Shown here: positions 37,085 to 46,804 of the stretch, piece after piece
Position numbering within the stretch: the first letter of the stretch is position 1
How the letters are laid out: each line of letters starts with the position of its first letter
From: Pseudoalteromonas fuliginea
Lineage (GTDB): Bacteria > Pseudomonadota > Gammaproteobacteria > Enterobacterales > Alteromonadaceae
NCBI RefSeq assembly: GCF_000690055.1
Contig: NZ_JJNZ01000018.1
Location: forward strand, 1 to 46,978
Direction of reading: 5' to 3'
Length of the DNA stretch: 46,978 nt
Program-made: the position numbers and the translations under genes
Notes under the pieces: generated by a model
Seen by the model: only the letters and a program-made list of their open reading frames with translations
Databases searched by the model: none
What the model was told of the DNA's origin: nothing

Positions 37085-38268
37085 AAACGCCTACCTTGTT
37101 TAACTTGCCCCATTAACTGTTTGGCTAATGGCGCTTTTAATGCGGGAAATAAATCCATCGAAAACAACCCAATACTGCGCCCCAATGCGAGCACTCGCGA
37201 TGAGTTTGAAAAAAGCCTAACAAGTGCATCGGTTAAACTCATTACGGTTTTTATATCATCACTGCGCTTTTTTGAATATTCACGTGTAAACGCATAGCTG
37301 CCTAAATCGTGTTGGCTGTTTGCTATTAAATTACTAAGTACTTGCACGTCGCGAAGGCCCAAATTAAAACCTTGCCCTGCAATAGGATGAATAGCATGTG
37401 CAGCATTACCAATAACCACTGTACGGTGCGCAATTAAAGACTCAACTTGCCCGTAAACGAGCGGGTAACTCGTGCGCATGCCTACTTTAGTAAATTGCCC
37501 ACCGCGATAACCAAACGCGCTTTGCAGTGCACTTATAAAGTCTTGTTCATTAAGTGCCATGTGCTGTTCGACTTGATCTTGACGCATACACCATACTAAC
37601 GAATAACGGTTATTGCTCATGGGTAATAACGCCATAGGCCCGTTTTGTGTAAAGCGCTCAAAGGCATGATTATTATGCCCACCAGCCACTTCTACATTAG
37701 CAATAATAGCGCCTTGTTCATAAGGCTGGGTATTAAAACCAAGCCCAAGTAAACTACGTGTTGGTGATTGTGCGCCATCAGCAATAACCAATAGCGCTGC
37801 GTTTAATTGCTCGCCGCTTTGTAGGGTGAGTGTATTGCTATGCAGAGTTTGCTCAATGGCAGTTACGCTATCGGGGCACAAAAGCGTAATATTTGACTGC
37901 GTTAAACGCAGGTGAAGCGCTCGGCCAAATGGATTTACTTCTACTACGTAACCAAGTGAGGGCTTAGCAAATTCGTCGCAATTAATGTGCGCTTTGCCAA
38001 AGTGGCCTCTATCAGACACGCTCACTTTTTTGATTGCTGCGGTGTAAGGGGCATTTTGCTCAAATAAATTGAGGCTTTGTAAATACTCTACCGATTGCTG
38101 AGCAAGTGCAATGCTTCTGTCGTCAAAGCTTGGGTGGTAGTCGCCGGTTACTTGATTAGCTTCTACAACGGCAATATTTAACGCGGGATTAGTTTTAGCC
38201 ACACTTAATGCGCAGCTTGCTCCCGCTAAACCACCGCCAATAATAACTACATCAAACTGCTTAGCCAC
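37081..38268 (-). CDS. ubiH: 2-octaprenyl-6-methoxyphenol hydroxylase UbiH
   Basis: The 395-aa flavin monooxygenase begins with VVIIGGGLAGASCALSVAK. It carries FDDRSIALA, a UbiH signature, VIADGAQSPTR, and the second FAD motif GNAAHAIHPIAGQGFNLGLRD, where the first Asp is Asn as is usual in UbiH. It hydroxylates C4 of the ubiquinone ring precursor. It lies 15 bp after pepP and overlaps ubiI by 4 bp. Confidence 0.94.
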   Translation of the reverse strand: MAKQFDVVIIGGGLAGASCALSVAKTNPALNIAVVEANQVTGDYHPSFDDRSIALAQQSVEYLQSLNLFEQNAPYTAAIKKVSVSDRGHFGKAHINCDEFAKPSLGYVVEVNPFGRALHLRLTQSNITLLCPDSVTAIEQTLHSNTLTLQSGEQLNAALLVIADGAQSPTRSLLGLGFNTQPYEQGAIIANVEVAGGHNNHAFERFTQNGPMALLPMSNNRYSLVWCMRQDQVEQHMALNEQDFISALQSAFGYRGGQFTKVGMRTSYPLVYGQVESLIAHRTVVIGNAAHAIHPIAGQGFNLGLRDVQVLSNLIANSQHDLGSYAFTREYSKKRSDDIKTVMSLTDALVRLFSNSSRVLALGRSIGLFSMDLFPALKAPLAKQLMGQVKQGRRL

Positions 38269-38283
38269 TTTACTCTCCGAGCT

Positions 38284-39606
38284 TTATACGTTTTTAGCAC
38301 TTTGCATAAGTGCTTCTATATCGCTAATTTTTTTAGGTACGCTTAGGGTCAAGTTTTCATGGCCGGTTTCGGTAACTAGCAAGTTATCTTCGATACGAAT
38401 ACCAATGCCTTTGTATTTTTGCGGTGCGCTTGAGTCTTCGCTTATATAAAGCCCAGGCTCTATAGTGAGTACCATACCCGGCTCAAATGCACGCTCAACG
38501 TTATTTACTTTGTAATCGCCAACATCATGTACATCTAAACCAAGCCAATGCCCAAGCCCGTGCATGTAATATTCTTTACATGCCCCTTTTGCCATTAGCT
38601 CATCAAAGTCGCCGGTTAAAATACCTAAATCAAGTAAACCTTGGGTCATTACTTCCATTGCACGTTTATTAGCATGCGACATAAACCCGCCGGGTTTTAC
38701 TTCATCAAAAGCAACTTCTTGCGCTTTAAGAACAATATTATAAAGCGCGGCTTGCTCTTCGCTAAATTGTCCATTTACTGGAAAAGTACGGGTAATATCG
38801 GCGGCGTAACCTTGTAGCTCGCAACCGGAGTCTATAAGTACCAGGTCGCCATTTTTTAATACGTCGCTATTTTGCGTGTAATGTAAAATATTGGCGTTGT
38901 CGCCACTACCAACAATTGTGCCGTACGCCGGGTGCGGCGCACCATTCATGGCATAATGATGATGCAGCTCTGCCTCTAGCTGAAATTCAGTAGCTCCGGG
39001 GTGTGAAAAACGCATAGCGCGCATGTGCCCTCGCGCACTAATTTCACAGCCTTCTCGCATAACATCTATCTCGCTTGGCGATTTAAACAAACGCATTTCA
39101 TGAATAAGGCCGCGTATTTCTTTTAAAGTACTCGGTGCTTTAAGGCCTTTTCGCGCACCACTTCGAAGTGTACCTAGTAACGAAAACACTTTGGTATCAA
39201 ATGAAGGATAAGCACCTTGTGCAAAATAAATCGCATTTTTTGCATTTAGTATATCGAGTAGCTTATCGTTTAATTCACTTAGTGGGTAAGCTTCATCAAA
39301 CAAGTAGTCACTTTTGGCTTTATCAAAGCCTATTCTACGACCATGCCAAATTTCGGCTAATTTATCTTTATCAAGGCAAAAGAGCGTACTAGGTATGTCG
39401 CTGTTATTACTAAGCACTAAAACAGCATCGGGTTCATTAAAACCGGTTAAGTAAAAAAAGTCGCTATCTTGTCTAAATGCATATTCGGTATCGCGGCTAC
39501 GCGTCACTTCGCTTGCAGCAGGAATAATAGCAACGCTATTTTTATCCATTTGCGCAAGTAAACGCTCACGGCGTGCTTTAAATTCTGACTTTTGTACTTC
39601 AACCAT
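38284..39606 (-). CDS. pepP: Xaa-Pro aminopeptidase PepP
   Basis: The 440-aa dimetal enzyme has the aminopeptidase-P N-terminal domain (about 5-145) and the pita-bread catalytic domain (about 175-420). All five metal ligands are visible in order: Asp in LIDSGCELQ, Asp in ADITRTFPV, His in GLGHWLGLDVHD, Glu in LTIEPGLYI and Glu in IRIEDNLLV. It releases N-terminal residues next to Pro. It is second in the ygfB-pepP-ubiH-ubiI operon, 28 bp after ygfB. Confidence 0.95.
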   Translation of the reverse strand: MVEVQKSEFKARRERLLAQMDKNSVAIIPAASEVTRSRDTEYAFRQDSDFFYLTGFNEPDAVLVLSNNSDIPSTLFCLDKDKLAEIWHGRRIGFDKAKSDYLFDEAYPLSELNDKLLDILNAKNAIYFAQGAYPSFDTKVFSLLGTLRSGARKGLKAPSTLKEIRGLIHEMRLFKSPSEIDVMREGCEISARGHMRAMRFSHPGATEFQLEAELHHHYAMNGAPHPAYGTIVGSGDNANILHYTQNSDVLKNGDLVLIDSGCELQGYAADITRTFPVNGQFSEEQAALYNIVLKAQEVAFDEVKPGGFMSHANKRAMEVMTQGLLDLGILTGDFDELMAKGACKEYYMHGLGHWLGLDVHDVGDYKVNNVERAFEPGMVLTIEPGLYISEDSSAPQKYKGIGIRIEDNLLVTETGHENLTLSVPKKISDIEALMQSAKNV

Positions 39607-39634
39607 TATTAACCAACCTGTTTAACTTTTTAAA

Positions 39635-40198
39635 CTAATGAAGTGTTTTTTTAGTACTTTGCGTGTTTTGCTCTTTACCAAGCTCTGCAAAACAAAGTAG
39701 TGCTGATACGCGCACATATTCAATCACTTCGTGCAGCGCTTGGCTGTCTTCTTCGGTTTCTTCAAAGGTGGTATCTAAGCGAGTGATTTCGCTAAAGTCA
39801 GTAATAACTTCTTTAACATCGCTCGATAGTTTACCGTAATCTTTTTGCTTTAAGCCAAAACCAAGCATAAAGCCTGCTACCCATGATACGAGACCATTAG
39901 CCTGATCGATGAGTGTTTCGTCGTCGCTTGGTAAAAATAAATCAAACTGAAATTCATCATCATTAAAGCTCGCAACTACTTGCTTATAAATAGTGCCAAA
40001 AAACTGCTTTAAATCGTTACTAAACGATTCACCATCGTTAAACACATCGCTTAAAAGGCCTAAGTATTCTTTGTCGTCAATGGTTAAACCACACGCAAGT
40101 AAACCACTAATTACACCATGCGCTTCAGCAGGTGATACAAATATTTCGTTTTTTTCTAAAAGCAGTTGAGCTTTTTCGTAATCGGGTAAATCGTTCAT
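39635..40198 (-). CDS. ygfB: UPF0149 family protein YgfB
   Basis: This 187-aa acidic helical protein of the YgfB/UPF0149 family has SPAEAHGVISGLLACG and a central LVSWVAGFMLGFGL. In other gammaproteobacteria YgfB precedes pepP; its biochemical role is poorly defined, though it affects gene regulation in Pseudomonas. I chose ATG 40198 because GCGAAG (40205-40210 on the reverse strand) precedes it at the right distance; a TTG seven codons upstream overlaps that site. It heads the ubiquinone operon and diverges from the 6S RNA gene. Confidence 0.93.
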   Translation of the reverse strand: MNDLPDYEKAQLLLEKNEIFVSPAEAHGVISGLLACGLTIDDKEYLGLLSDVFNDGESFSNDLKQFFGTIYKQVVASFNDDEFQFDLFLPSDDETLIDQANGLVSWVAGFMLGFGLKQKDYGKLSSDVKEVITDFSEITRLDTTFEETEEDSQALHEVIEYVRVSALLCFAELGKEQNTQSTKKTLH

Positions 40199-40380
40199 AA
40201 TCGAATCTTCGCTTTGCAAGTTAAGGCAATGCTACCACTCGATAAAAAGCAACTCCAATTAATTGTATGATCAAGCTCAAAAACCATGCGATAAAGTAAA
40301 TGGCGAGTTAAAGGTGCGGGAAAACTAAGCGAACGGTTTAATTTTTTACGTTTGGGGTTTAAGGATTGGATTATGTCTTA

Positions 40381-40386
40381 TATACT
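40381..40386 (+). promoter_or_regulatory. -10 box of the 6S RNA gene
   Basis: TATACT lies 6-7 nt before the expected 5' end (GTTCCC, from 40393). A clear -35 hexamer is not visible; TTTAAG at 40358-40363 has the right spacing but is weak. Confidence 0.45.
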
Positions 40387-40391
40387 TAAAT

Positions 40392-40575
40392 TGTTCCCTG
40401 GGGTACTGGAGCTTGGTTAAGTCCCTGAGCCGATAAATTTTATACCAGGGTTTCTGTTCGTCTACTATTGTGCAAGCTCGGCATGTACCGAGAAGCCTAC
40501 GGTAAACCGCAGATTCCCGCCCTGAAACCTTCTGGTTTCAGGACTGAAACCGAGTACCGTATCTTGGGGAACACC
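40392..40575 (+). ncRNA. ssrS: 6S RNA (SsrS)
   Basis: The closing stem is GTTCCCTGGGGTAC at the 5' end against GTACCGTATCTTGGGGAAC at the 3' end. Inside it are the words most conserved in 6S RNA: AAGTCCCTGAGCCGATA, then ATACCAGG, GCAAGCTCGGCATGTACCGA and GAAGCC. A stable GAAACCTTCTGGTTTC hairpin on the 3' side completes it. The length of about 184 nt equals the E. coli RNA. 6S RNA mimics an open promoter and sequesters sigma70 RNA polymerase in stationary phase. It is beside ygfB as in relatives, but no zapA or fau is found in 40199-40760. A GCCTTTAAAAGGC hairpin (40592-40604) follows. Confidence 0.93.
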
Positions 40576-40704
40576 TTTTTATCAAACCCTCGCCTTTAAA
40601 AGGCTTTATCAAAAAAAATTAACCTTCCTGTTCACTCTTATATTTATCTAAATTTTTTATTCACTTATCTTCAATTGTCTAACATTACTCTTAGCTTATA
40701 AAAA

Positions 40705-40735
40705 AAGCCGTAGGTAATTACTTACCTACAACTTT
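40705..40735 (-). terminator. Rho-independent terminator of the RND operon
   Basis: On the minus strand GTAGGTAA and TTACCTAC (plus-strand 40722-40729 and 40710-40717) form the stem with a 4-nt loop. GGC and seven T follow, 30 bp after the permease stop. Confidence 0.8.
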
Positions 40736-40760
40736 AATAATCACGTATTTAAGAGTGAAG

Positions 40761-43700
40761 TTATTTAAACCAACCTTGAAAACGCTCCATTAGCATGTAG
40801 TTTATTGGTACTAGTAATAGAGTAATGAAAGTTGCAAAAATAATCCCAAACCCTAAGCTCACCGCCATTGGTATTAAAAACTGTGCTTGAGTCGCTTTTT
40901 CAAACAATAATGGCATTAAGCCAATAAAGGTCGTTAAACTAGTTAACATTACAGGGCGAAAACGCGATGCACCTGCAATTTTTATAGCATCGAGAACTTT
41001 ACCACCTTCACTGCGCTTTTTATTAATAAAATCAACGAGTACAAGCGAATCATTTACCACCACCCCGGTTAGCGCAAGCATACCGAGTAAACTCATAATA
41101 GTTAAGTCCATTCCCATAATCCAATGCCCTACTACAGCACCTATCATGCCAAATGGGATTACACTCATTACTATGATTGGTTGTAAGTAAGATTTAAGCG
41201 GTATTGCTAATAGCGCATAGATTATGAAAAATACAAACACAAGTGCCCAAGCCAACGAACCAAACGACTCTCTTTGCTCTTTAGCCTCACCTTCTAGTTT
41301 GTAATCTACTCCAGGATATTGCTGCATTAACCCATCTAAATACTCCGTTAGGTCAGCCTGCAGTATGGTCATGTTGGTATTATTTTTTTCGATATCGGCT
41401 GTTACGTTTAATGTGCGGTAACGGTCTATTCGATTAATAGTTGATGGACTTTGCCCAGCAGTAAGTGTTGCCACATGCGACAATGGCACTGAGCCTCCAT
41501 CAGGCGTATTTATAAGTATGTTTTGTAAATCGGCTACAGAGCGGCGCTCATCTATAGGTAAGCGTACCATTACACGTACATCATCACGTCCGCGCTGAAT
41601 ACGCTGTACTTGCGAGCCAAAAAACGAGTTACGTACTTGCCCAGCTACATTGACTCTATTTAAGCCCAGCGCTAAGCCTTGCTGCGTAAGCTCTATTTGT
41701 AACTCTTCTTTACCATCAGACATGCTATCGGCAATATCAAACACCGTTGGGTAGGTCGATAAACGGGTTTTAATGTGATCAGCCACGTCTTGTAAAATAG
41801 TCAACGAAGTCCCGCTAAGCTGAACATCAATGGGGTCTGAACTTCGGCCAATTTCAGCTCTAAATGTTAAGCTTTCAGCACCTGGAATGACACCAATTAA
41901 ATCGCGCCATTCGCTGGCAAGCTCTCTTGATCCTATTTCTGATTCACGCTTTTCAGCCGGTGTTATTTCAAAGCGTACAGAACCTGAATTAGATACACCA
42001 CCGCGCCCACCTGTTGTGGCTAATATATTTAAAATAACGCTTTCACCTGTATCTGGGTCGCGGTATTTTTCTTGTAATTGCTGCGCCTTTTGCGACATAT
42101 CAATTACGTATTTATTAGTGACTTCAAACGGCGTACCTGTTGGTAGTGTTAAGTTAACGCGGACTGTTTCGCTTGGTATACGCGGGAAAAATACAAACTT
42201 AGTCCAACCGCTAGTGATCATGGTTAAAATTATTATAAATACACCAATAAACAAGCTTACCGAAGCCAATTTATGGCGCAGTGCTAAATTTAAAGTGGGT
42301 TGATAGTATTTTAAAATCGCGTTTTCAAATCCATCTGCAAAACGCTGTTGAATAACATCAAACTTTGAAGGTTCGCCTTTTTCGTGGCGTAGTTTTATAT
42401 ATTTTAAATGTGCTGGTAGTACAAATTTAGATTCAATCAATGAAAACAATAATACCGGAATAACCACTACCGGTATTTGTGCAAACAAGGCACCACGCGC
42501 CCCTTCAATAAAGGCCAAAGGTAAAAAGGCAGCGACGGTAGTCAACACACCAAATGTTACTGGTGTTGCTACTTCTTGAGTACCTAAAATTGCGGCCTGC
42601 TCGCCCGACGTAGCTGTTTTTAAATGGGTGTAGACGTTTTCACCGGTAACTATGGCGTCATCAACAACAATCCCCAGTACCAATATAAAGCCAAATAAGC
42701 TCATAATATTAAGGGTTACGCCAAAAATAGGCATCGCTATAAACGCGCCCATAAACGAAACCGGAATACCAATAAATACCCAAAATGCAATTGCAGGGCG
42801 TAAAAACAAAGTAAGTAAAGCCAGTACTAAAATACCGCCTTGTAGGGCATTGGTCGTTAGTGTGGCAATTCGACTTTTAACCAGCTCCGAATCATCATCC
42901 CAGTAACTTAGTTCAAATCCTTGTGGAAGGGAGCTTTGTTGCTCTTTTATGTAATTTTTAACTTCGTCAGCAACAGTAATCGCACTTTGCGGACCAATTC
43001 GATATACGTCGATAAATGCAGCCTGCTTACCATTAAAGCGAGTACGTACTGGGGTTTCTTCAAAATCGTCTTTAATTATTGCAATATCGCCTAAACGAAT
43101 AATCGTGCCGTCAGCTTGGTTTTTAACAACAATATTGGCAAATTCATCTTTACGATATGCTTGCCCTTTAGAGCTTATAAGTACGTCCCCACCTTCAGTT
43201 TTTAAGTTACCAGCAGAAATATCAGAGCTTGAATTAGCAATGGCACTCGATATTTGTGCCAAACTTAAATCGTACTGGCGAAGAACGTCTTGGCTTACTT
43301 CAATGGCAATTTCGTAATCACGAACACCACTTAGCTCTACCTGCGTCACATTTGGTAAGCGTAGAATTTGATCGCGTACTGTTTCTGCATATTCACGGGT
43401 TTCTTTTTCGCCGTAATCACTTGATACGGTAACCGCGATAACTTCGCGAATTCGCTCCGCAAGCGCGACTATTGGCTTTTCAGCATCGGCTGGAAAGGTG
43501 TTAATTGCATCTACACGACTTTTAATATCGGCTAAAAGCTCACGCGGGTCGTAGCCCGTTTCAACTTCTATTGTTACAGAGCCAGAACCTTCAGAAGAGC
43601 GGCTAAATATTTGCTTAATACCTTCTAAATCTTGTACGGCTTCTTCTATACGAATTGTTACGCCTTGCTCTACATCCTCTGGTGTTGAGCCACGCAAACT

Positions 43701-43844
43701 TACGTTCACGCTTATCATGTCGGTTTCGAATGAAGGGAATACTTCAAGCGGTATTTTAGTCGATAAACTAAAAAGCCCCGACAGCAGCAACGTTACTAGC
43801 AATAAGTTAGCTGCAACATGGTTTTTGGCAAACCAAGCTATCAT
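40761..43844 (-). CDS. RND efflux permease (AcrB-type inner-membrane pump)
   Basis: This 1027-aa protein is the right length for the HAE-RND family, with 12 membrane helices in two halves. The proton-relay residues are visible in helix 4: LGIVVDDAIVTGENVY, the paired Asp. Two large periplasmic loops (about 35-330 and 560-860) follow helix 1 and helix 7. It exports amphipathic or toxic compounds with proton antiport. It is less like AcrB proper than a mid-range branch (EVFPSFETDMISV, ERIREVIAVTVSS). It is the last gene of the OMF-MFP-RND operon and overlaps the MFP gene by 4 bp. Substrates cannot be predicted. Confidence 0.94.
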   Translation of the reverse strand: MIAWFAKNHVAANLLLVTLLLSGLFSLSTKIPLEVFPSFETDMISVNVSLRGSTPEDVEQGVTIRIEEAVQDLEGIKQIFSRSSEGSGSVTIEVETGYDPRELLADIKSRVDAINTFPADAEKPIVALAERIREVIAVTVSSDYGEKETREYAETVRDQILRLPNVTQVELSGVRDYEIAIEVSQDVLRQYDLSLAQISSAIANSSSDISAGNLKTEGGDVLISSKGQAYRKDEFANIVVKNQADGTIIRLGDIAIIKDDFEETPVRTRFNGKQAAFIDVYRIGPQSAITVADEVKNYIKEQQSSLPQGFELSYWDDDSELVKSRIATLTTNALQGGILVLALLTLFLRPAIAFWVFIGIPVSFMGAFIAMPIFGVTLNIMSLFGFILVLGIVVDDAIVTGENVYTHLKTATSGEQAAILGTQEVATPVTFGVLTTVAAFLPLAFIEGARGALFAQIPVVVIPVLLFSLIESKFVLPAHLKYIKLRHEKGEPSKFDVIQQRFADGFENAILKYYQPTLNLALRHKLASVSLFIGVFIIILTMITSGWTKFVFFPRIPSETVRVNLTLPTGTPFEVTNKYVIDMSQKAQQLQEKYRDPDTGESVILNILATTGGRGGVSNSGSVRFEITPAEKRESEIGSRELASEWRDLIGVIPGAESLTFRAEIGRSSDPIDVQLSGTSLTILQDVADHIKTRLSTYPTVFDIADSMSDGKEELQIELTQQGLALGLNRVNVAGQVRNSFFGSQVQRIQRGRDDVRVMVRLPIDERRSVADLQNILINTPDGGSVPLSHVATLTAGQSPSTINRIDRYRTLNVTADIEKNNTNMTILQADLTEYLDGLMQQYPGVDYKLEGEAKEQRESFGSLAWALVFVFFIIYALLAIPLKSYLQPIIVMSVIPFGMIGAVVGHWIMGMDLTIMSLLGMLALTGVVVNDSLVLVDFINKKRSEGGKVLDAIKIAGASRFRPVMLTSLTTFIGLMPLLFEKATQAQFLIPMAVSLGFGIIFATFITLLLVPINYMLMERFQGWFK

Positions 43845-45157
43845 GGCTTATCTCCTTGCTTTGCTGGACGGCGTTTTTTTAACTCTTCAACACTAATACC
43901 AAACTCTTTTGCTTTTTGTTCAAGTTGCTCAGCTGTAGGGCGCTTTCCTTTACCTTGCCCATTCGCTCCACGGCTTTTAGGTTGATCTGCACTTTGTTCA
44001 CCTAAAATACTTACTTGAGTTCCTGAACTTACTTGACCAAGTGGAGTAATAACAAGCTTATCATTTGCGTTTAAACCGGTTTTTATCATCGCCTGAGTCG
44101 CATTTTGCCAAGCTAGTGTGATGTCTTTGCGCTTAAGTACGCCACCTTCAACAATGTAAACGTACGTTCCTTGATAAATTGTACTGTTAGGGATTATAAG
44201 TGCGTTAGAGACTGTTCTGCCGGTAATTTGCGCTTTTATATACTGCCCAATTTTTATTGGGTACTGGTTATTTGCTGTTGCTTTATACGGGTCATTAATT
44301 TTAGCAACGACATAAAGCTGCTGTGCACCTTCATCTATAGCACCTTCTGTGCGTGCTAATTGCCCTTGCCACGTTTGCTCACCTACTAAGTCAGAAGTAA
44401 ATTTAACAATTGAACCCGCTTGGTTTTTAGCACCATCGCGATACTGCTCTGGTAAATTTACAAATGGGAGATCTTTATTTTTAATTGGTAGGCGAATCTC
44501 AACGCTATCGATTGCGTAAATGGTGGCTAGCTGTGTGTTGTTAGTAACAACTTGCCCTAAATCAACACTGCGGCTAAGTATACGCCCCGCATATGGCGCC
44601 GTTACTTTAGTGCGCTCTAAATCAAGCATCGCTTTTTCAAGCGTTGCTTGCGCCGACAAAACCTCAGCTTCAGCGGCTGCTAGTTGTGGCTCACGTAGTA
44701 CTAAGCTGCTTGCCTGATTTGAGCCGCCAAGGCGCTTCCAATCGGTAATAGCTTGTTGCCCACGCGCCTTCTCTTCTAGCAAACCTTGCTCTGCGGTTAA
44801 TAAATTGGCTTGAGCAGATTTAACTTCAGCCTGATGATCTCTGTCGTCTAGTTTTAAAAGTACATCGCCTTTTTCAAAAAAACCGCCTTCTCTAAAGTCA
44901 TCACTTACTTCAATTATTTGCCCAGATGCCTGAGCCACTAACAAGCTTTGTGTACGTGGTTTTACAGTACCGTAGCTGTCTATCATCACTTGATAATTTT
45001 GTGGTTTTAGCTCAAGCGCAGCCACACTTATTGATGCCTTAGGAGGTGTCCCAAAGCGTTTAGCCTCAGGCGTGTTATTTTTAATAAACATAACAATTAA
45101 AATAGTGGCAACTATAACCACCGCTGGAATAATAATTTTTGCTGTTTTAGTTTTCAT
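43841..45157 (-). CDS. RND periplasmic adaptor (membrane fusion protein, HlyD/AcrA family)
   Basis: This 438-aa adaptor has an N-terminal membrane anchor (about 8-25, IIIPAVVIVATILIVMFI) and no lipobox. The lipoyl-like halves surround an alpha-helical hairpin (about 100-185, with DDRDHQAEVKSAQANLLTAEQGL and AEVLSAQATLEKAMLDLERT). The beta-barrel domain has APYAGRI and VLLKLDD. The C-terminus is basic and Gln/Lys-rich. It couples the permease to the outer-membrane channel. It overlaps the channel gene by 11 bp and the permease gene by 4 bp. Confidence 0.93.
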   Translation of the reverse strand: MKTKTAKIIIPAVVIVATILIVMFIKNNTPEAKRFGTPPKASISVAALELKPQNYQVMIDSYGTVKPRTQSLLVAQASGQIIEVSDDFREGGFFEKGDVLLKLDDRDHQAEVKSAQANLLTAEQGLLEEKARGQQAITDWKRLGGSNQASSLVLREPQLAAAEAEVLSAQATLEKAMLDLERTKVTAPYAGRILSRSVDLGQVVTNNTQLATIYAIDSVEIRLPIKNKDLPFVNLPEQYRDGAKNQAGSIVKFTSDLVGEQTWQGQLARTEGAIDEGAQQLYVVAKINDPYKATANNQYPIKIGQYIKAQITGRTVSNALIIPNSTIYQGTYVYIVEGGVLKRKDITLAWQNATQAMIKTGLNANDKLVITPLGQVSSGTQVSILGEQSADQPKSRGANGQGKGKRPTAEQLEQKAKEFGISVEELKKRRPAKQGDKP

Positions 45158-46562
45158 CGTTATTGCTCTTTAGTTCACTTGAGGGCTTTGCAAAATCACC
45201 ACCAAGGGCAATGTATAAGTTAATTCTATTGGCTATTAATTGGTTTTTAATATCGATTAAGGAGCTTTGCGCGTCAAAAGAACGGTCTTGGGCATCAAGC
45301 ACAGTCGTGTAAGTTACCAAGCCACTTTGATACTGCTCAAACGACAATTGCTCTGCAGCAAGTGCGTTTTCTTGTGCCTCTAATGTGCTTGTATATTGAG
45401 CTTTGAGGGACTGCTGCTGCGAAATTGCATTTTCAACATCGCCAAACGCGTCATAAAGCGTTTGTAAATAAAGCTGCTCTTGCTTTTGAGTATTAAGACG
45501 CGCTATTTCTTCGTTGGCTTTTAAGCGCCCTCCTTCAAAAAGTGGCGCTGAAATACTACCTAATAAAGACCATGCAAGGCTTGATGGAGAAAACAAGTCG
45601 CTTACTCGGTCTGTACTATCACTTAATGAAGCTGTTAAATCTAAACTTGGAAAGCGTTGTTTATGCGCATATGCCAATGATGCATCGGCTGCTAAAAGCT
45701 CATACCAACTTGCACGTAGAGTAGGTTTTCGCGTTATAAGCTCAGAAGGTAATCCTAGAGGAATATCGGTATTAATAACAGGTAAGTCACTACTAGCAGT
45801 AATAGCGCCTTTTGGGTATTCACCAAGTAAACGCTCAAGTACACGTGCTGATGCCGATAAACTCGCTGTTTGAGTGGCAATGCGAGAGCGTTCATTATTA
45901 AGCTCATTACGCGCTAAATACACATCGAGCGCTTCGTTTATACCTTGGCGATAGCCAGACTCAATAATATCTAGATTTTGTTGTGCATTGGCTTCACGAC
46001 GCTTAAATAAATCCAGTAATTGCTGCGCCGTAACAACATCGAACCAGCCTGTTACTACATCAGCAACGAGTTGCTGTTTAGCTTGCTCAAATCGTGCCTG
46101 TTGCGCTAAATAGTTAAGATTAGCTTCGCGCTTAGCGTCAGAAAGCTTACCCCATAAATCAACCTCGTAAGTTAAATTTAAACTTACGGAGCTTGCGTTG
46201 TCGTAACTTACAGGGCGGTTGTCTTTACTACGGCTTGTACGTGTTGATAAATCGAGGCTTGGCCAAAGTGCAGCGCCCGAGACTATAAGTTGCTGCTTTT
46301 GAATTTCAACATCATAACTCGTTTGCAAAAGCTGTTGGTTATTTTTAAGTGCTTGTTGTACAAATTTGTTAAGCGTAGGATTTTGTAATTGTGTAAGCCA
46401 TTGCTCTTGTACTTTTAATGCTGAGCTTGATGCTTCTTGCTGCCATTGCTGAGGCATATTATTAGGCGCTTGCATGCGCTGCGACGAGTTCAAATCACTC
46501 GCACAGCCGCTAAGCAGCATCACACTAATTGCCAATAGGGTTGGCTTGCATTGCCAAATCAT
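45147..46562 (-). CDS. Outer-membrane efflux channel lipoprotein (TolC/NodT family)
   Basis: The lipoprotein signal of this 471-aa protein (TLLAISVMLLSGCAS) puts the lipidated Cys at residue 20. Two outer-membrane-factor repeats follow (about 60-265 and 275-460), with QWLTQLQNPTLNKFVQQAL, NLTYEVDLWGKLSDAKR and ISAPLFEGGRLKA. It forms the trimeric exit duct of the tripartite pump. It is first in the operon; the region 46563-46768 upstream is AT-rich and should contain the operon promoter. Confidence 0.93.
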   Translation of the reverse strand: MIWQCKPTLLAISVMLLSGCASDLNSSQRMQAPNNMPQQWQQEASSSALKVQEQWLTQLQNPTLNKFVQQALKNNQQLLQTSYDVEIQKQQLIVSGAALWPSLDLSTRTSRSKDNRPVSYDNASSVSLNLTYEVDLWGKLSDAKREANLNYLAQQARFEQAKQQLVADVVTGWFDVVTAQQLLDLFKRREANAQQNLDIIESGYRQGINEALDVYLARNELNNERSRIATQTASLSASARVLERLLGEYPKGAITASSDLPVINTDIPLGLPSELITRKPTLRASWYELLAADASLAYAHKQRFPSLDLTASLSDSTDRVSDLFSPSSLAWSLLGSISAPLFEGGRLKANEEIARLNTQKQEQLYLQTLYDAFGDVENAISQQQSLKAQYTSTLEAQENALAAEQLSFEQYQSGLVTYTTVLDAQDRSFDAQSSLIDIKNQLIANRINLYIALGGDFAKPSSELKSNNDEN

Positions 46563-46768
46563 AATTAAACCTAAATTACTGCTATTTATGAGGTTAATTC
46601 AAGCACTTTGGCAAATTTTGCTCAACCTACTTTACATAACATTACATAGCTAGCGATGAACTAACATAATAGCCAGTTATACGGTAAAAATGAGCAAATG
46701 ATCAGCAATTTTTAACAATAAAAAATTAATTTTTTGTAATGTGTCTAAGAGATTAAATATACAAAAAC

Positions 46769-46796
46769 AAAAAAGCCCCGCTATAAGCGAGGCTTT
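46769..46796 (-). terminator. Rho-independent terminator of the tRNA-type array
   Basis: On the minus strand AAAGCCTCGC-TTATA-GCGGGGCTTT is followed by more T. The stem includes a G-T wobble. It lies just after the last repeat copy and therefore ends the tRNA-derived transcript. Confidence 0.8.
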
Positions 46797-46804
46797 AAGT
46801 AAAT

